Below are positions 36,617 through 46,185 of a stretch of DNA of 64,000 bases, in pieces. The translations under genes were made by a program, and so were the position numbers. Source of the stretch: Flavobacterium fluvii (GTDB lineage Bacteria > Bacteroidota > Bacteroidia > Flavobacteriales > Flavobacteriaceae); contig NZ_FQWB01000003.1 in the NCBI RefSeq assembly GCF_900129545.1, positions 124,001 through 188,000 of the forward strand, in the 5' to 3' direction. Below the pieces are notes generated by a model. It was not told the DNA's origin, made no database searches, and was given only the letters and a program-made list of their open reading frames with translations. Position 1 is the stretch's first letter; every line of letters starts with the position of its first letter.

Positions 36617-39001
36617 ATGGATTTAAACAACTACTCGGACGAAGAACAAAACGAAGATTTTAATTTAAGAGAAGCTATAGAACGTTATCTGGATCATTGG
36701 CAATGGTTCTTATTGGCGGTTTGTCTTTGTGTTAGCATAGCCTATGTGTATTTAAGATACACCACGCCCCAATATCAGGCCAGTACCACTATTTTGGTCA
36801 AAGATGAAAAAAAAGGAGGTATGCTTTCCGAATTATCCGCCTTTGCCGATATGGGATTGGGCGGTGGAATGAAAAATAATCTGGACAATGAGGTTGAAAT
36901 TTTGAAGTCGAGAACCTTGGTCGAAAGAACAGTCAAGAAGTTGGTGTTGAATATTTCAATGACTGTTAAAGGAAATGTAAGAGATGTAGAGATATACAAG
37001 GATGCTCCAATTAAAGTACTTTTTTTAAACACCAAACCAACGTTTTATACGGATAAAATGAGTTTGGAGTTTGTGAGATTAAGGCCAGACATCTTTAAAT
37101 TGGTTGGTGAATCCGGAGAAGAAGCTAGTGTTCCGATAATTTTAAGTAATAAAAATGAATTTCGTTATGGAGAAATCATTTCCACTAGAAACGGGGATTT
37201 AATTATTACGGAGGCTGTTGAAAAAAGATATGTAAGCAAGGTTGATGATAGACCTATCAATATTATTGTAAACCCTCTTGAAAAGGTAGTGGCAAGTTTC
37301 CAGAAACGTTTGAACGTGAATCCGATCAGCAAGACCAGCAGTGTGGTCGAGATTTCCATAATGGATCCCGTAATCGAAAGGGCTGAAGATTTTCTGGATA
37401 ATTTGATTCGGGTTTACAATGAAGATGCTGCTGCCGACAAGAGTTATATCTCGGAAAACACCTCTAAATTTGTAGCCAACAGATTGTTGTTGATTACGCA
37501 AGAGTTGGATGGGGTAGAGAAGGATGTGCAGCATTTCAAGACCTCGAATAAACTTACCGATATTGAAACCGAAGCCAAACTTTTTATTGAAGGCTCCAGT
37601 GAGTACAACAAGAAAAGGGTGGAAATGGAGATTCAATTGAATATGGTGGCTTCGATGCTGGATTTTATCAAAAAAAGCAATAATTCTGATTTATTGCCCA
37701 CCAACATGATTTCGGCAAAAGGAGAAGAAACCGGCTTGATGGATTCCTATAACCAATTGGTCTTGGAACGCAACCGCATATTGAAGTCGGCCACGGTAGA
37801 AAATCCAACCGTTGTCAAGTTGGATCAACAGCTGGCTTCCTTGAAAACGAACATAGCGGAAAGTTTGCGCAGGTTACAAGCCAATCTGAACATACAAAAA
37901 AGGGACTTAAGAGGTCAGGAAGGCTTGCTAGACAACAAGATAGGCGATATTCCGGTTCAAGAGCGGCAGTTCAGGGTCATTGCCCGCCAACAAAAAGTAA
38001 AAGAAGAATTGTATTTGTATTTATTGCAAAAAAGAGAAGAAACAGCCATTTCGTTGGCAGCAACGGAGCCTAATGCTCGAGTGATTGATGCCGCCAAAGC
38101 ATCGAAAATACCGGTTTCTCCTAAAAAATCAATGATTTATCTAGCTGCCTTGCTGCTGGGGCTTCTTATTCCGTTTGGAATTTTGTACTTGATGGATTTG
38201 TTGGATACCAAGGTGAAAAGTCGTTTTGAAATTACCAGTAAGTTGAGCATACCCTTTTTGGGAGAAGTTCCAAAATCGGAAACGCCGAACGAAATTGTGG
38301 ACACGAGCAGTCGTTCCAGTACTGCCGAAGCGATGCGAATTGTAAGAATGAACCTTGACTTTATGTTGAACCAGGTTCCGGAAGGCAAGGCCAAAACCAT
38401 TTTGTTTACCTCGACCTTATCCGGGGAAGGAAAAACATTTTTGTCGGTTAATTTAGCCGGTATTTTTGCGCTTTCGGGAAAAAAGGTTTTATTAATAGGA
38501 ATGGATATCCGTAATCCAAAACTGAATGAATACATCGATCTTCCTAGCAGTGCGGGATTGACCAATTATTTGTCGTCCAGTAATGTAAAGATTGAAGATT
38601 ATATTTTTAAACACAAAGGATTTGAGCAATTGTACGTGCTTCCTCCGGGAAGCATTCCGCCAAATCCAACCGAGTTGCTGATGAGTAAAAAGGTGGATGA
38701 GCTTTTTGTACAATTCAAGAAGGAATACGATTTCATCATTGTGGATACGGCTCCTGTAAGTTTGGTGTCGGACACCTTGATTATTGCCAAACAGGCTGAT
38801 ACTTTTGTTTATGTGGTACGCGCCAATGTTTTGGACAAACGAATGCTCCACATACCGGAAGTTTTGTACAGGGAAAAGAAACTACCCAATATGGCGTTGT
38901 TGCTTAATGATGCCGAAACCAAGAAGGGTTATGGTTATGGATATGGCTATGGTGTCACGGTTAAAAAAATGCCTTGGTACAAGAAGGTTTTTAGCAAGTA
39001 A
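36617..39001 (+). CDS. wzc: Wzc-like polysaccharide co-polymerase and bacterial tyrosine kinase
   Basis: Controls chain length and export together with Wza. The 794-residue protein has an N-terminal Wzz domain with a membrane helix near residues 30-50 (WFLLAVCLCVSIAYVYL), a long periplasmic coiled-coil region, a second helix near 510-530 and a cytoplasmic BY-kinase domain: Walker A TLSGEGKTF near residue 600, Walker A-prime VLLIGMDIRNPKL and Walker B DFIIVDTAPVSL. The tail carries a tyrosine/glycine cluster (YGYGYGYGV) for autophosphorylation. A similar pair lies at 40150-43417. Confidence 0.94.
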   Translation: MDLNNYSDEEQNEDFNLREAIERYLDHWQWFLLAVCLCVSIAYVYLRYTTPQYQASTTILVKDEKKGGMLSELSAFADMGLGGGMKNNLDNEVEILKSRTLVERTVKKLVLNISMTVKGNVRDVEIYKDAPIKVLFLNTKPTFYTDKMSLEFVRLRPDIFKLVGESGEEASVPIILSNKNEFRYGEIISTRNGDLIITEAVEKRYVSKVDDRPINIIVNPLEKVVASFQKRLNVNPISKTSSVVEISIMDPVIERAEDFLDNLIRVYNEDAAADKSYISENTSKFVANRLLLITQELDGVEKDVQHFKTSNKLTDIETEAKLFIEGSSEYNKKRVEMEIQLNMVASMLDFIKKSNNSDLLPTNMISAKGEETGLMDSYNQLVLERNRILKSATVENPTVVKLDQQLASLKTNIAESLRRLQANLNIQKRDLRGQEGLLDNKIGDIPVQERQFRVIARQQKVKEELYLYLLQKREETAISLAATEPNARVIDAAKASKIPVSPKKSMIYLAALLLGLLIPFGILYLMDLLDTKVKSRFEITSKLSIPFLGEVPKSETPNEIVDTSSRSSTAEAMRIVRMNLDFMLNQVPEGKAKTILFTSTLSGEGKTFLSVNLAGIFALSGKKVLLIGMDIRNPKLNEYIDLPSSAGLTNYLSSSNVKIEDYIFKHKGFEQLYVLPPGSIPPNPTELLMSKKVDELFVQFKKEYDFIIVDTAPVSLVSDTLIIAKQADTFVYVVRANVLDKRMLHIPEVLYREKKLPNMALLLNDAETKKGYGYGYGYGVTVKKMPWYKKVFSK

Positions 39002-39003
39002 AG

Positions 39004-39029
39004 AAAGAGAGGCGAAAGCCTCTTTTTTT
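39004..39029 (+). terminator. terminator after the first wzc
   Basis: AGAGGC, GAAA tetraloop, GCCTCT and a T-run, starting a few bases after the wzc stop. It is a classic Rho-independent terminator. Confidence 0.9.
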
Positions 39030-39171
39030 GTTTAAATGGTTAATTGTTTATTCGTTTAATCGAGAAGGGAATTTTTATACTGTTTGGAAATTACAAAAAA
39101 AACTAATTCTTTTTTGTCAGATAGAGTCTTTCAATTTCGCTCAAGACTGGCTAAAGTAGTGATGCCGTAAT

Positions 39172-39194
39172 GGTTCTCGACTGCGCTCGAACTG
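39172..39194. repeat. probable dispersed intergenic repeat
   Basis: GGTTCTCGACTGCGCTCGAA followed by CTG, preceded by TTTCGCTCAAGACTGGC at 39135-39151. Both read like short repeats that recur between genes in Flavobacterium genomes; TTTCGCTCA also occurs at 35356. That they are repeats genome-wide is remembered, not shown here. Confidence 0.4.
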
Positions 39195-39268
39195 TCAATG
39201 CCGTTTTTCTATATTCAATTAATCGATTAAACTTTTCCTAACCAATTAATCCTTTCTAAACAAATTGC

Positions 39269-39276
39269 TACATTTG
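39269..39276 (+). promoter_or_regulatory. recR promoter, -7 box
   Basis: TACATTTG ends 6 bp before the recR ATG at 39282, again implying an mRNA with almost no leader. No good -33 TTTG is seen. Confidence 0.5.
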
Positions 39277-39281
39277 CATTT

Positions 39282-39902
39282 ATGGAATTTTCATCAAAAC
39301 TTTTGGAAAAAGCGGTCAACGAAATGGCACAATTGCCGGGAATTGGCAAACGAACCGCCTTGCGATTGGTATTGCATTTATTGAAGCAGCCCAAGGAGCA
39401 AACCGGATTTTTGACACAGGCCCTGACGACAATGCGGGAAGAAGTCAAATTTTGCGTGAGTTGCCACAATATTTCCGATATGGCCGTTTGCGAGATTTGT
39501 ACCAATGCCAAAAGGAATCACCAAATCATCTGTGTCGTGGAAGATATTCGCGATGTTATGGCTATCGAAAACACGGGGCAATTTAGGGGGATTTATCACG
39601 TTCTTGGTGGGAAAATATCGCCAATTGACGGCGTTGGCCCCAGCCAATTGAACATCAATACGCTGGTAGAAAAAGCAAAATCAGGGGCTGTCGGTGAAAT
39701 AATTTTTGCCTTGAGTTCCACAATGGAAGGGGATACCACCAATTTTTACATTTACAAACAAATCCAGGATTGTGGCATCATTACTTCCACCATTGCCAGG
39801 GGAATATCCGTTGGTGACGAATTGGAATATGCCGATGAAGTTACGCTGGGCAGAAGTATTTTGCAAAGAGTACCCTTTGAGAATTTTTTTAAAAATAATT
39901 AA
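39282..39902 (+). CDS. recR: recombination protein RecR
   Basis: Works with RecF and RecO to load RecA on gapped DNA. The 206-residue protein shows the helix-hairpin-helix motif [17 protein letters not shown] near residue 17, a four-Cys zinc site ([19 protein letters not shown]) and a Toprim domain ([19 protein letters not shown], with [12 protein letters not shown] following). Length and order are normal. It is a housekeeping gene set between two polysaccharide export pairs, with its own promoter and repeat-like DNA on both sides. Confidence 0.96.
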   Translation: MEFSSKLLEKAVNEMAQLPGIGKRTALRLVLHLLKQPKEQTGFLTQALTTMREEVKFCVSCHNISDMAVCEICTNAKRNHQIICVVEDIRDVMAIENTGQFRGIYHVLGGKISPIDGVGPSQLNINTLVEKAKSGAVGEIIFALSSTMEGDTTNFYIYKQIQDCGIITSTIARGISVGDELEYADEVTLGRSILQRVPFENFFKNN

Positions 39903-40022
39903 TTTGGGACGCAGATGGACACGGATGAAAAACGGATTTTGGTGTTTTTTTAGTGATGTGTAATTTGGAACGCGGATGGATGCGGATTCGCTAAAGCGAA
40001 GACACGGATTAAAACGGATTTT
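39901..40022. repeat. pair of related direct repeats, one with an internal palindrome
   Basis: Copy 1 (39901-39940) begins AATTTGGGACGCAGATGGAC and ends ACGGATTTT. Copy 2 (39962-40022) begins AATTTGGAACGCGGATGGAT and ends the same way, but has an insertion containing the palindrome TTCGCTAAAGCGAA (39987-40000). Repeats of this kind appear widely between flavobacterial genes as far as I recall. The unit lies between recR and the second export pair. Confidence 0.7.
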
Positions 40023-40136
40023 GGGAAAAGTTATAGTTGTGCGTCCTATTTGAAAGATTCTTTCAAAGAAAAAAGAATTAATCCATTTAATGGATGATGA
40101 TATTTTTAATTTGATGAATGAAAAACTATATTTGTT

Positions 40137-40144
40137 GAAAAAAT
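40137..40144 (+). promoter_or_regulatory. possible promoter -7 box of the second wza
   Basis: TATATTTG ends 6 bp before the ATG at 40150. A TTTG at 40110-40113 is 23 bp upstream, a little too far for a standard -33 box. If active, the transcript would be nearly leaderless and would exclude the upstream ATG at 40090. Confidence 0.4.
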
Positions 40145-40149
40145 TGAAC

Positions 40150-40938
40150 ATGAAAAAATTTTTACGCTGTATATTGATGGGAATGAGCGTTTTTTTTGTT
40201 TCCTGTATTCCAACGAAAGACCTTATTTATCTTCAGAATAAAAATGGAACAGAGGCAACTGCCCCCATATCGGAGGTTATGTTAAAGCCTTACCGACTTC
40301 AGGTCAATGATGTTTTGAGCATTACCATTAAAGCGGATGATCCCAAATTAGTCGCTATTTTCAACCCCACCAATAAAGGGGAGACAGACAATGTGGGTTC
40401 TTCTTTGTATTTTTCTGGTTACACGGTAGATGATCACGGGAATATCAGGATACCGGTTTTGGGCGAAATTAATGCGATTGGTTTTACGGTCGACGAATTA
40501 AGAATGAAAATCGAGAAACAACTTCTGGACGAGTATTTTAAAAAAGAAGCCAATATTTTTGTTATTGTAAGATTGGCCGGATTTAAATATACTGTCAATG
40601 GTGAAGTGGGAAGCGTGGGGACCAAATTCTTGTTCCAGGATCACGTCAATATTATGGAAGCCATCGCCAATTCAGGAGATATTACCATAACGGGGGACAG
40701 GAAAGCGGTGACCATTATTCGCCAATCTCCTTCTGGAACCGAAATGCACGACATCGACCTTACTGATATCAACGTGATGCAATCGCCTTATTACAATTTG
40801 CAACCCAATGATTATATTTATGTAAAACCATTGAAACAGAAAACTTGGGGAACCGGTAAAACAGGTATAGAGTCATTGAGCACCATCATTACTTTAATTT
40901 CTTTGGTAACCACAGCCATAGTACTCTTAAATTTATAA
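40150..40938 (+). CDS. wza: Wza-like polysaccharide export outer-membrane lipoprotein (second copy)
   Basis: A 262-residue lipoprotein from the ATG at 40150: KKFLRCILMGMSVFFVSC is a short signal peptide with lipobox FVSC. The frame extends 20 codons to 40090, but that would bury the signal peptide. The export domain has YRLQVNDVLSITIKADDP and YTVDDHGNIRIPVLGEINAI, the SLBB part YTVNGEVGSVGTKFLFQDHV, and a C-terminal helix SLSTIITLISLVTTAIVLL. It is a diverged paralogue of the gene at 35814. Confidence 0.9.
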   Translation: MKKFLRCILMGMSVFFVSCIPTKDLIYLQNKNGTEATAPISEVMLKPYRLQVNDVLSITIKADDPKLVAIFNPTNKGETDNVGSSLYFSGYTVDDHGNIRIPVLGEINAIGFTVDELRMKIEKQLLDEYFKKEANIFVIVRLAGFKYTVNGEVGSVGTKFLFQDHVNIMEAIANSGDITITGDRKAVTIIRQSPSGTEMHDIDLTDINVMQSPYYNLQPNDYIYVKPLKQKTWGTGKTGIESLSTIITLISLVTTAIVLLNL

Positions 40939-40951
40939 TACAAATCCACAA

Positions 40952-43417
40952 ATGCTAGATATAAAAGATTTTTCTATTTTTGAAGCCGAGTCAGGATTTG
41001 ATTTTAAGGGGTTTCTATTAAAAATCGGTAGTTATTGGAAATGGTTTATATTGAGTTTGGCCATTACCTTCACTATTGCCTATCAAGTGAATATCCGCAA
41101 GGAAAAAATATACGCAATGGAGACGCTAATCTCTGTTAAAGAAGAAAGCAACCCTTTGTTTACTTCCAATACCAGTTTGGTTTTCAATTGGGGAGGCACT
41201 TCAGACCAAGTCCAAACGATTTCCACCACCCTGCAATCTCGATCCCATAACGAGCTGGTTGTGGATAAATTACAATATTACATCAGTTACTTGGCACAGG
41301 GAAAATACAATTTGGTGGATGTTTATGGTGCCGTGCCTTTTTATGTGGATATTGACAAAACCAAGGGGCAACTTGCGGGGACTTTGATTGGAATCAAATT
41401 TTTGAGCGAAAACGAATACCAAATTCGGATTCCATTTGCGGGGAATTCTGTATCCTTGATTTCCTATTCCGATAATTCATATAGCAATACTGCGGTGGTC
41501 GTTGGCGATTTTGTCAAAAGATATAAAGTGGGTGAGCCCGTTTCTTTGCCTTTTTTGAATTGGAAATTGCAGATAAAAGACAATCCAGGTTTGTACAAGG
41601 GAAATGAATATTTTGTACAATTTAATGATTTCGACGGCACTGTTTCGGGTTATAGGGGAATCAACGTGAAGTCAGACGACAAAGGAGGTTCCATAATTAC
41701 GCTGGGAATGCAGGGAACAAATAAAGCCAGGATGGTCGAATATTTGAATTCCACGGTCAAAATGCTAATCAAAAGACAGTTGGACAGCAAGAACCAATTT
41801 GCGACCAACACCATACAATTTATCGACAGTACGCTTGTGGCAATGGAGTCCCAATTAAAAGAAACTACTAACGAGTTAAAATCGTTTAGAAGCGGTAAAA
41901 ACATCTATGATATTGAAGAAGGAGGTTCCAAGTTTTCGGGAAAGATTCTGGAGTTTGATGTCAAAAAAGACGAGATTACCCGTAAAACGGCCTATTATAA
42001 TTCCCTGAAGGCTTATTTGAAAAACAGCGTGGATTATTCCAAGCTTCCTGCTCCATCGGTGGCTGGAATCGATGATCCCAATATTGTGGTGAATGTGTCT
42101 AAATTAATCTCGCTTTCCACTCAAAGATCCGAAATGGCCTATGCCGTAAAAAGCGAAAAAATATTCAAGGATTTCGACAATCAAATGGAAGCCGTAAAAA
42201 AAGTTTTATTGGAAAATATTGCCACTGCCAAATCAGCCCTGCAATATGATTTGGCTTTGGTCGAAAGTAAAATCAATGAGGTGGAAAGCACTATGAAACA
42301 GCTTCCGGAAGACCAGCAGGAACTCATAAAAATAAAAAGAAAATATGATTTAAGTGACAATATCTACAGTACTTTTTTGCAAAAACGCAGTGAAGCAGAT
42401 ATCGTGAAAGCGGCGAATTTGTCGGATATTCATTTTATCGACCCTGCCAAAGATATTGGAGGCGGACTTGTGGGACCTAAAACTTCCGTAAATTACGTGT
42501 TGGCTTTGTTTCTGGGATTATTGATTCCGTTACTCTTTGTTTTTGGTATTTTCTTTATCAATAATTCCATACAAAACACGGAAGACATCAGTAAATTAAC
42601 CCAAATTCCATTGATTGGCGTTATTGGGTTGAGTAATGAAAAATCGGATTTGGCCGTGTTTGAAAAACCAAAATCCGCCTTGTCGGAATCGTTCAGGGCC
42701 ATTCGGTCTTCCTTGCAATTTTTATACAAACAGCAGAAATTGGATGGAGCCAAAACGCTTATGATTACCTCTTCGGTCAGTGGTGAAGGAAAAACATTTT
42801 GTTCTTTGAACATTGCCACGGTCTTTGCCTTAAGCGAAAAAAGAACCGTAATCCTTGGATTGGATTTGAGAAAACCTAAACTGTTCGATGAATTCAACTT
42901 GACCAATGAAGTAGGTGTCGTGAATTATCTCATCAAACAAAAAACGGTGGATGAAATCATCAATCACACCCATATTCCTTTTCTGGATGTTATTATTTCG
43001 GGACCTATTCCACCAAATCCGGCCGAGATGATCATGAGTGATGGAATGAAGGACTTGATCGATGAGCTCAAGCATAAATATGATTATATTATTTTGGATA
43101 CGCCGCCGGTTGGTTTGGTTTCGGATGCCTTGGAGTTGGCACAGTATTGCGATGTTACTTTATACATTGTGAGACAGAATTTTACCAAGAAAGAAATGAT
43201 TACCTTGCTCAACAACAGGATAAAACGTGGTGAACTCAACAATACCAGCATTATTTTGAATGGATTCCAGAACAAGGCCAAATATGGCGCTGGTTATGGC
43301 TACGGATATGGTTATGGCTACGGTTCTACAACGTATTCTAACGGATACCATGACGACGACAAGCCCAAAACTATTTTCGGAAAAATAATGGAAAAATTTC
43401 GAAAAAAACAAGTGTAA
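40952..43417 (+). CDS. wzc: Wzc-like co-polymerase and tyrosine kinase (second copy)
   Basis: An 821-residue protein 13 bp after its Wza partner. It has a membrane helix near residues 30-48, a periplasmic Wzz and coiled-coil region, a second helix near 515-540 (YVLALFLGLLIPLLFVFGIF), and a BY-kinase domain with Walker A VSGEGKTFC near 611, LGLDLRKPKL, and Walker B YDYIILDTPPVGLVSD. The C-terminal tail is rich in Tyr/Gly (YGYGYGYGYG) and longer than in the first copy. Two full Wza/Wzc sets in one region suggest two export lines. Confidence 0.94.
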   Translation: MLDIKDFSIFEAESGFDFKGFLLKIGSYWKWFILSLAITFTIAYQVNIRKEKIYAMETLISVKEESNPLFTSNTSLVFNWGGTSDQVQTISTTLQSRSHNELVVDKLQYYISYLAQGKYNLVDVYGAVPFYVDIDKTKGQLAGTLIGIKFLSENEYQIRIPFAGNSVSLISYSDNSYSNTAVVVGDFVKRYKVGEPVSLPFLNWKLQIKDNPGLYKGNEYFVQFNDFDGTVSGYRGINVKSDDKGGSIITLGMQGTNKARMVEYLNSTVKMLIKRQLDSKNQFATNTIQFIDSTLVAMESQLKETTNELKSFRSGKNIYDIEEGGSKFSGKILEFDVKKDEITRKTAYYNSLKAYLKNSVDYSKLPAPSVAGIDDPNIVVNVSKLISLSTQRSEMAYAVKSEKIFKDFDNQMEAVKKVLLENIATAKSALQYDLALVESKINEVESTMKQLPEDQQELIKIKRKYDLSDNIYSTFLQKRSEADIVKAANLSDIHFIDPAKDIGGGLVGPKTSVNYVLALFLGLLIPLLFVFGIFFINNSIQNTEDISKLTQIPLIGVIGLSNEKSDLAVFEKPKSALSESFRAIRSSLQFLYKQQKLDGAKTLMITSSVSGEGKTFCSLNIATVFALSEKRTVILGLDLRKPKLFDEFNLTNEVGVVNYLIKQKTVDEIINHTHIPFLDVIISGPIPPNPAEMIMSDGMKDLIDELKHKYDYIILDTPPVGLVSDALELAQYCDVTLYIVRQNFTKKEMITLLNNRIKRGELNNTSIILNGFQNKAKYGAGYGYGYGYGYGSTTYSNGYHDDDKPKTIFGKIMEKFRKKQV

Positions 43418-43444
43418 CAAGCCAATTGTTTAAAAAAGGAAAGA

Positions 43445-44425
43445 ATGAAAGAAGAAACAAAAAGCACAATTCTTGTAACCGGTGGAGCGGGATTTATAGG
43501 TTCCAATCTTTGCGAGTATTTTTTGTCCAAAGGGCATCAGGTGACTTGTTTGGATAATTTTGCAACAGGACACAGACACAATTTAAAAGATTTTATAAAT
43601 CACCCTTATTTCAGTTTGATAGAAGGCGATATTCGGAATTTGTCGGATTGCCAGAATGCAGTTCAAGGCGTGGATTATGTTTTGCATCAAGCCGCTTTGG
43701 GTTCCGTGCCAAGATCCATCAAGGATCCCATTACCACCAATGACGTCAATGTTTCGGGATTTTTGAACATGCTTTCCGCTTCCCGTGATGCCAAGATTAA
43801 ACGATTTGTATATGCTGCCAGTTCTTCAACTTATGGGGATTCTCAAGGATTGCCCAAAGTGGAAGACGTGATTGGCAAACCGCTTTCGCCTTATGCCATA
43901 ACGAAATATGTCAACGAATTGTATGCGGATATTTTCAGTAGAACTTATGGATTGGAAACCATTGGCTTGCGTTATTTCAATGTTTTTGGACGTAAACAAG
44001 ATCCAAAAGGAGCTTATGCCGCCGTCATTCCAAAATTTGTGATGCAGTTGATGCAGCTCGAAAGCCCCTTAATCAATGGCGATGGCAACTATTCTCGTGA
44101 TTTTACTTATATAGACAACGTCATCCAGATGAATGAATTGGCGATGATTACCCAAAACCCGGATGCAGTCAACACGGTTTTTAACACGGCTTATGGCGAC
44201 CGGAACAGCCTGAATGATTTGGTGGGTTATTTAAAGGAATACCTGTCGGCTTATAATCCAAAAATAGCGGATGTTGCCATCGAATACGGTCCCAACAGGG
44301 CAGGCGATATTCCACATTCTTTGGCAAGTATCGAGAAAGCAAAAAATTTGTTGGGGTATAATCCTCAATTTTCTTTGCAGCAAGGTTTAAAGGAAGCCAT
44401 AGATTGGTATTGGAAACATTTGTAG
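43445..44425 (+). CDS. wbpP: UDP-N-acetylglucosamine 4-epimerase (WbpP/TviC type)
   Basis: Interconverts UDP-GlcNAc and UDP-GalNAc, or the matching uronic acids. The 326-residue extended SDR has [16 protein letters not shown], the loop [16 protein letters not shown] that is typical of WbpP/TviC enzymes, the catalytic [10 protein letters not shown] and [14 protein letters not shown], and [20 protein letters not shown]. Two UDP-sugar dehydrogenase genes follow, so the set can supply UDP-uronic acids such as UDP-GalNAcA. Confidence 0.88.
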   Translation: MKEETKSTILVTGGAGFIGSNLCEYFLSKGHQVTCLDNFATGHRHNLKDFINHPYFSLIEGDIRNLSDCQNAVQGVDYVLHQAALGSVPRSIKDPITTNDVNVSGFLNMLSASRDAKIKRFVYAASSSTYGDSQGLPKVEDVIGKPLSPYAITKYVNELYADIFSRTYGLETIGLRYFNVFGRKQDPKGAYAAVIPKFVMQLMQLESPLINGDGNYSRDFTYIDNVIQMNELAMITQNPDAVNTVFNTAYGDRNSLNDLVGYLKEYLSAYNPKIADVAIEYGPNRAGDIPHSLASIEKAKNLLGYNPQFSLQQGLKEAIDWYWKHL

Positions 44426-44459
44426 TGACGCAATTCATCGCGTTGGAACGGAAAATAGA

Positions 44460-44467
44460 TATATTTG
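44460..44467 (+). promoter_or_regulatory. promoter -7 box of the UDP-glucose dehydrogenase gene
   Basis: TATATTTG, then CAAATT, 20 bp before the ATG at 44487. A TTG lies at 44443-44445, closer than the usual -33 spacing. It supports the ATG at 44487 over the upstream TTG at 44472. Confidence 0.5.
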
Positions 44468-44486
44468 CAAATTGAAATTAAAAATA

Positions 44487-45878
44487 ATGAAGATCACAAA
44501 AATTTGTTGCATTGGAGCAGGATATGTTGGAGGACCAACAATGGCTATTATTGCACAGAAATGTCCACAGATTCAAGTCACTGTAGTCGATTTGAATGCA
44601 GAAAGAATTGCGGACTGGAATGACGAGGATGTGAACAACATCCCGATTTACGAGCCTGGTTTAAGCCAAGTGGTTGCCGAAGCCCGGGGAAGAAACCTCT
44701 TTTTTTCAACCGAGGTGGACAAGGCCATAGACGAAGCCCAAATTATTTTTATATCGGTAAACACGCCCACCAAAACCTATGGAAAAGGAAAAGGAATGGC
44801 AGCCGATTTGAAATACATCGAATTGTGTGCCCGACAAATTGCCAAAATTGCCAAAGATAACAAGATTGTGGTCGAGAAATCGACTTTGCCCGTGCGCACT
44901 GCCGAGGCCATCAAAAGTATTTTGGACAATACCGGAAACGGAGTCCAGTTTCAAATTCTTTCCAATCCAGAGTTTCTGGCCGAAGGAACTGCTGTTGAAG
45001 ATTTGTTGCATCCTGATCGAATTTTGATTGGTGGCGACGAAACTGCCGAAGGTCAAAAAGCCATCCAGGCTCTTGTGGATGTTTATTCGAATTGGGTTGC
45101 TCCGGAAAAAATATTGACCACCAATGTATGGTCGTCGGAATTGTCGAAATTGACTGCGAATGCATTTTTGGCACAAAGAATCTCTTCGATAAATGCCTTG
45201 TCTGAACTTTGTGAAAAAACGGGTGCCAACATCAACGAAGTGGCCAAAGCCATTGGAATGGACAGTCGTATAGGACCAAAATTTCTCAAAGCTTCCGTTG
45301 GATTTGGAGGTTCTTGTTTTCAAAAAGACATCTTGAACTTGGTGTACATCGCCAAATCTTACGGATTAAATGAAGTGGCCGATTATTGGGAACAGGTCAT
45401 CATCATGAATGACCACCAGAAAAAACGGTTTTCCAATGGCATTGTGCAAACTCTTTACAACACCGTGGCCGACAAGAAAATTGCGTTTTTGGGTTGGGCT
45501 TTCAAAAAAGACACCAACGACACCAGGGAATCAGCTGCCATTTATGTGGCCAATGATTTGATTGGCGAACAGGCAAAAATTGCCGTATATGATCCGAAGG
45601 TTTCCCATAAAAAAGTATTGGCCGATTTGGATTATTTGGAAACCAGGTCTTCCAAAAAAAATGAAGAAGGCGTTCAATCCTTTGAAAATCCTTATGAAGC
45701 CTGCAAGGATGTCCATGCCATAGCCATACTGACCGAATGGGATGAATTTGCCCAATACGATTGGCAAAAAATATACAATGGAATGCAAAAACCAGCCTTT
45801 GTTTTTGATGGAAGGAATATATTGAATGCTTCTGAGCTAAAGAAAATTGGATTTATTTACCAAGGCATAGGGGCATAA
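44487..45878 (+). CDS. ugd: UDP-glucose 6-dehydrogenase
   Basis: Oxidises UDP-glucose to UDP-glucuronate in two NAD-dependent steps. The 463-residue protein starts [20 protein letters not shown] and resembles the longer eukaryote-like Ugd form ([20 protein letters not shown]). The catalytic Cys is in [10 protein letters not shown] and the hinge [12 protein letters not shown] is intact; the C-terminal UDP-binding part has [16 protein letters not shown]. It probably supplies UDP-GlcA for the polysaccharide. Confidence 0.94.
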   Translation: MKITKICCIGAGYVGGPTMAIIAQKCPQIQVTVVDLNAERIADWNDEDVNNIPIYEPGLSQVVAEARGRNLFFSTEVDKAIDEAQIIFISVNTPTKTYGKGKGMAADLKYIELCARQIAKIAKDNKIVVEKSTLPVRTAEAIKSILDNTGNGVQFQILSNPEFLAEGTAVEDLLHPDRILIGGDETAEGQKAIQALVDVYSNWVAPEKILTTNVWSSELSKLTANAFLAQRISSINALSELCEKTGANINEVAKAIGMDSRIGPKFLKASVGFGGSCFQKDILNLVYIAKSYGLNEVADYWEQVIIMNDHQKKRFSNGIVQTLYNTVADKKIAFLGWAFKKDTNDTRESAAIYVANDLIGEQAKIAVYDPKVSHKKVLADLDYLETRSSKKNEEGVQSFENPYEACKDVHAIAILTEWDEFAQYDWQKIYNGMQKPAFVFDGRNILNASELKKIGFIYQGIGA

Positions 45879-45882
45879 AATT

Positions 45883-45919
45883 AAAAACAATCCCTTTTTG
45901 AAGACAAGGAATTGTTTTT
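45883..45919 (+). terminator. probable terminator after ugd
   Basis: AAAACAATCCCTT and AAGGAATTGTTTTT form a 13-bp stem with one mismatch around a TTTGAAGAC loop, ending in a T-run. It starts 5 bp after the ugd stop. Confidence 0.65.
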
Positions 45920-46002
45920 AAGAATATTTTTTTGAAAATGCAATAATCATGATTAGAGTGTTTTACAAAAGAAAGGATTTTTTTGCATCCAAGACAGCAT
46001 CA

Positions 46003-46050
46003 AAATGAGGAAAACCGTAAATGGATTCCATTACTTTTGAACTAATTTTG
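46003..46050 (+). promoter_or_regulatory. promoter with shared 19-bp upstream element (copy B)
   Basis: AAATGAGGAAAACCGTAAA (46003-46021), 21-bp spacer, TAATTTTG (46043-46050), then CA. A second box TACTTTTG at 46032-46039 lies within the spacer. It matches the copies at 14176 and 33521. The leader to the next gene is about 130 nt and carries a hairpin (TTAAGAAATC 46131-46140 with GATTCTTAA 46152-46160). Confidence 0.65.
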
Positions 46051-46185
46051 CAAAAAAAAAGAAATTAGGATTATGGCATCGGGATTGAAACAAGATTTCA
46101 AAAACAAAAATCAAGATGATTGTTTTATCGTTAAGAAATCATTACAAACGAGATTCTTAAATTAAGGATTGAAACATTTTTAAAA

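Noticed and set aside
39004..39029. GGCGAAAGCC hairpin resembling the GGCGAAGCC leader motif
   Set aside because: It has a four-base GAAA loop, lies after the wzc stop and is followed by a T-run, so it is an ordinary terminator.
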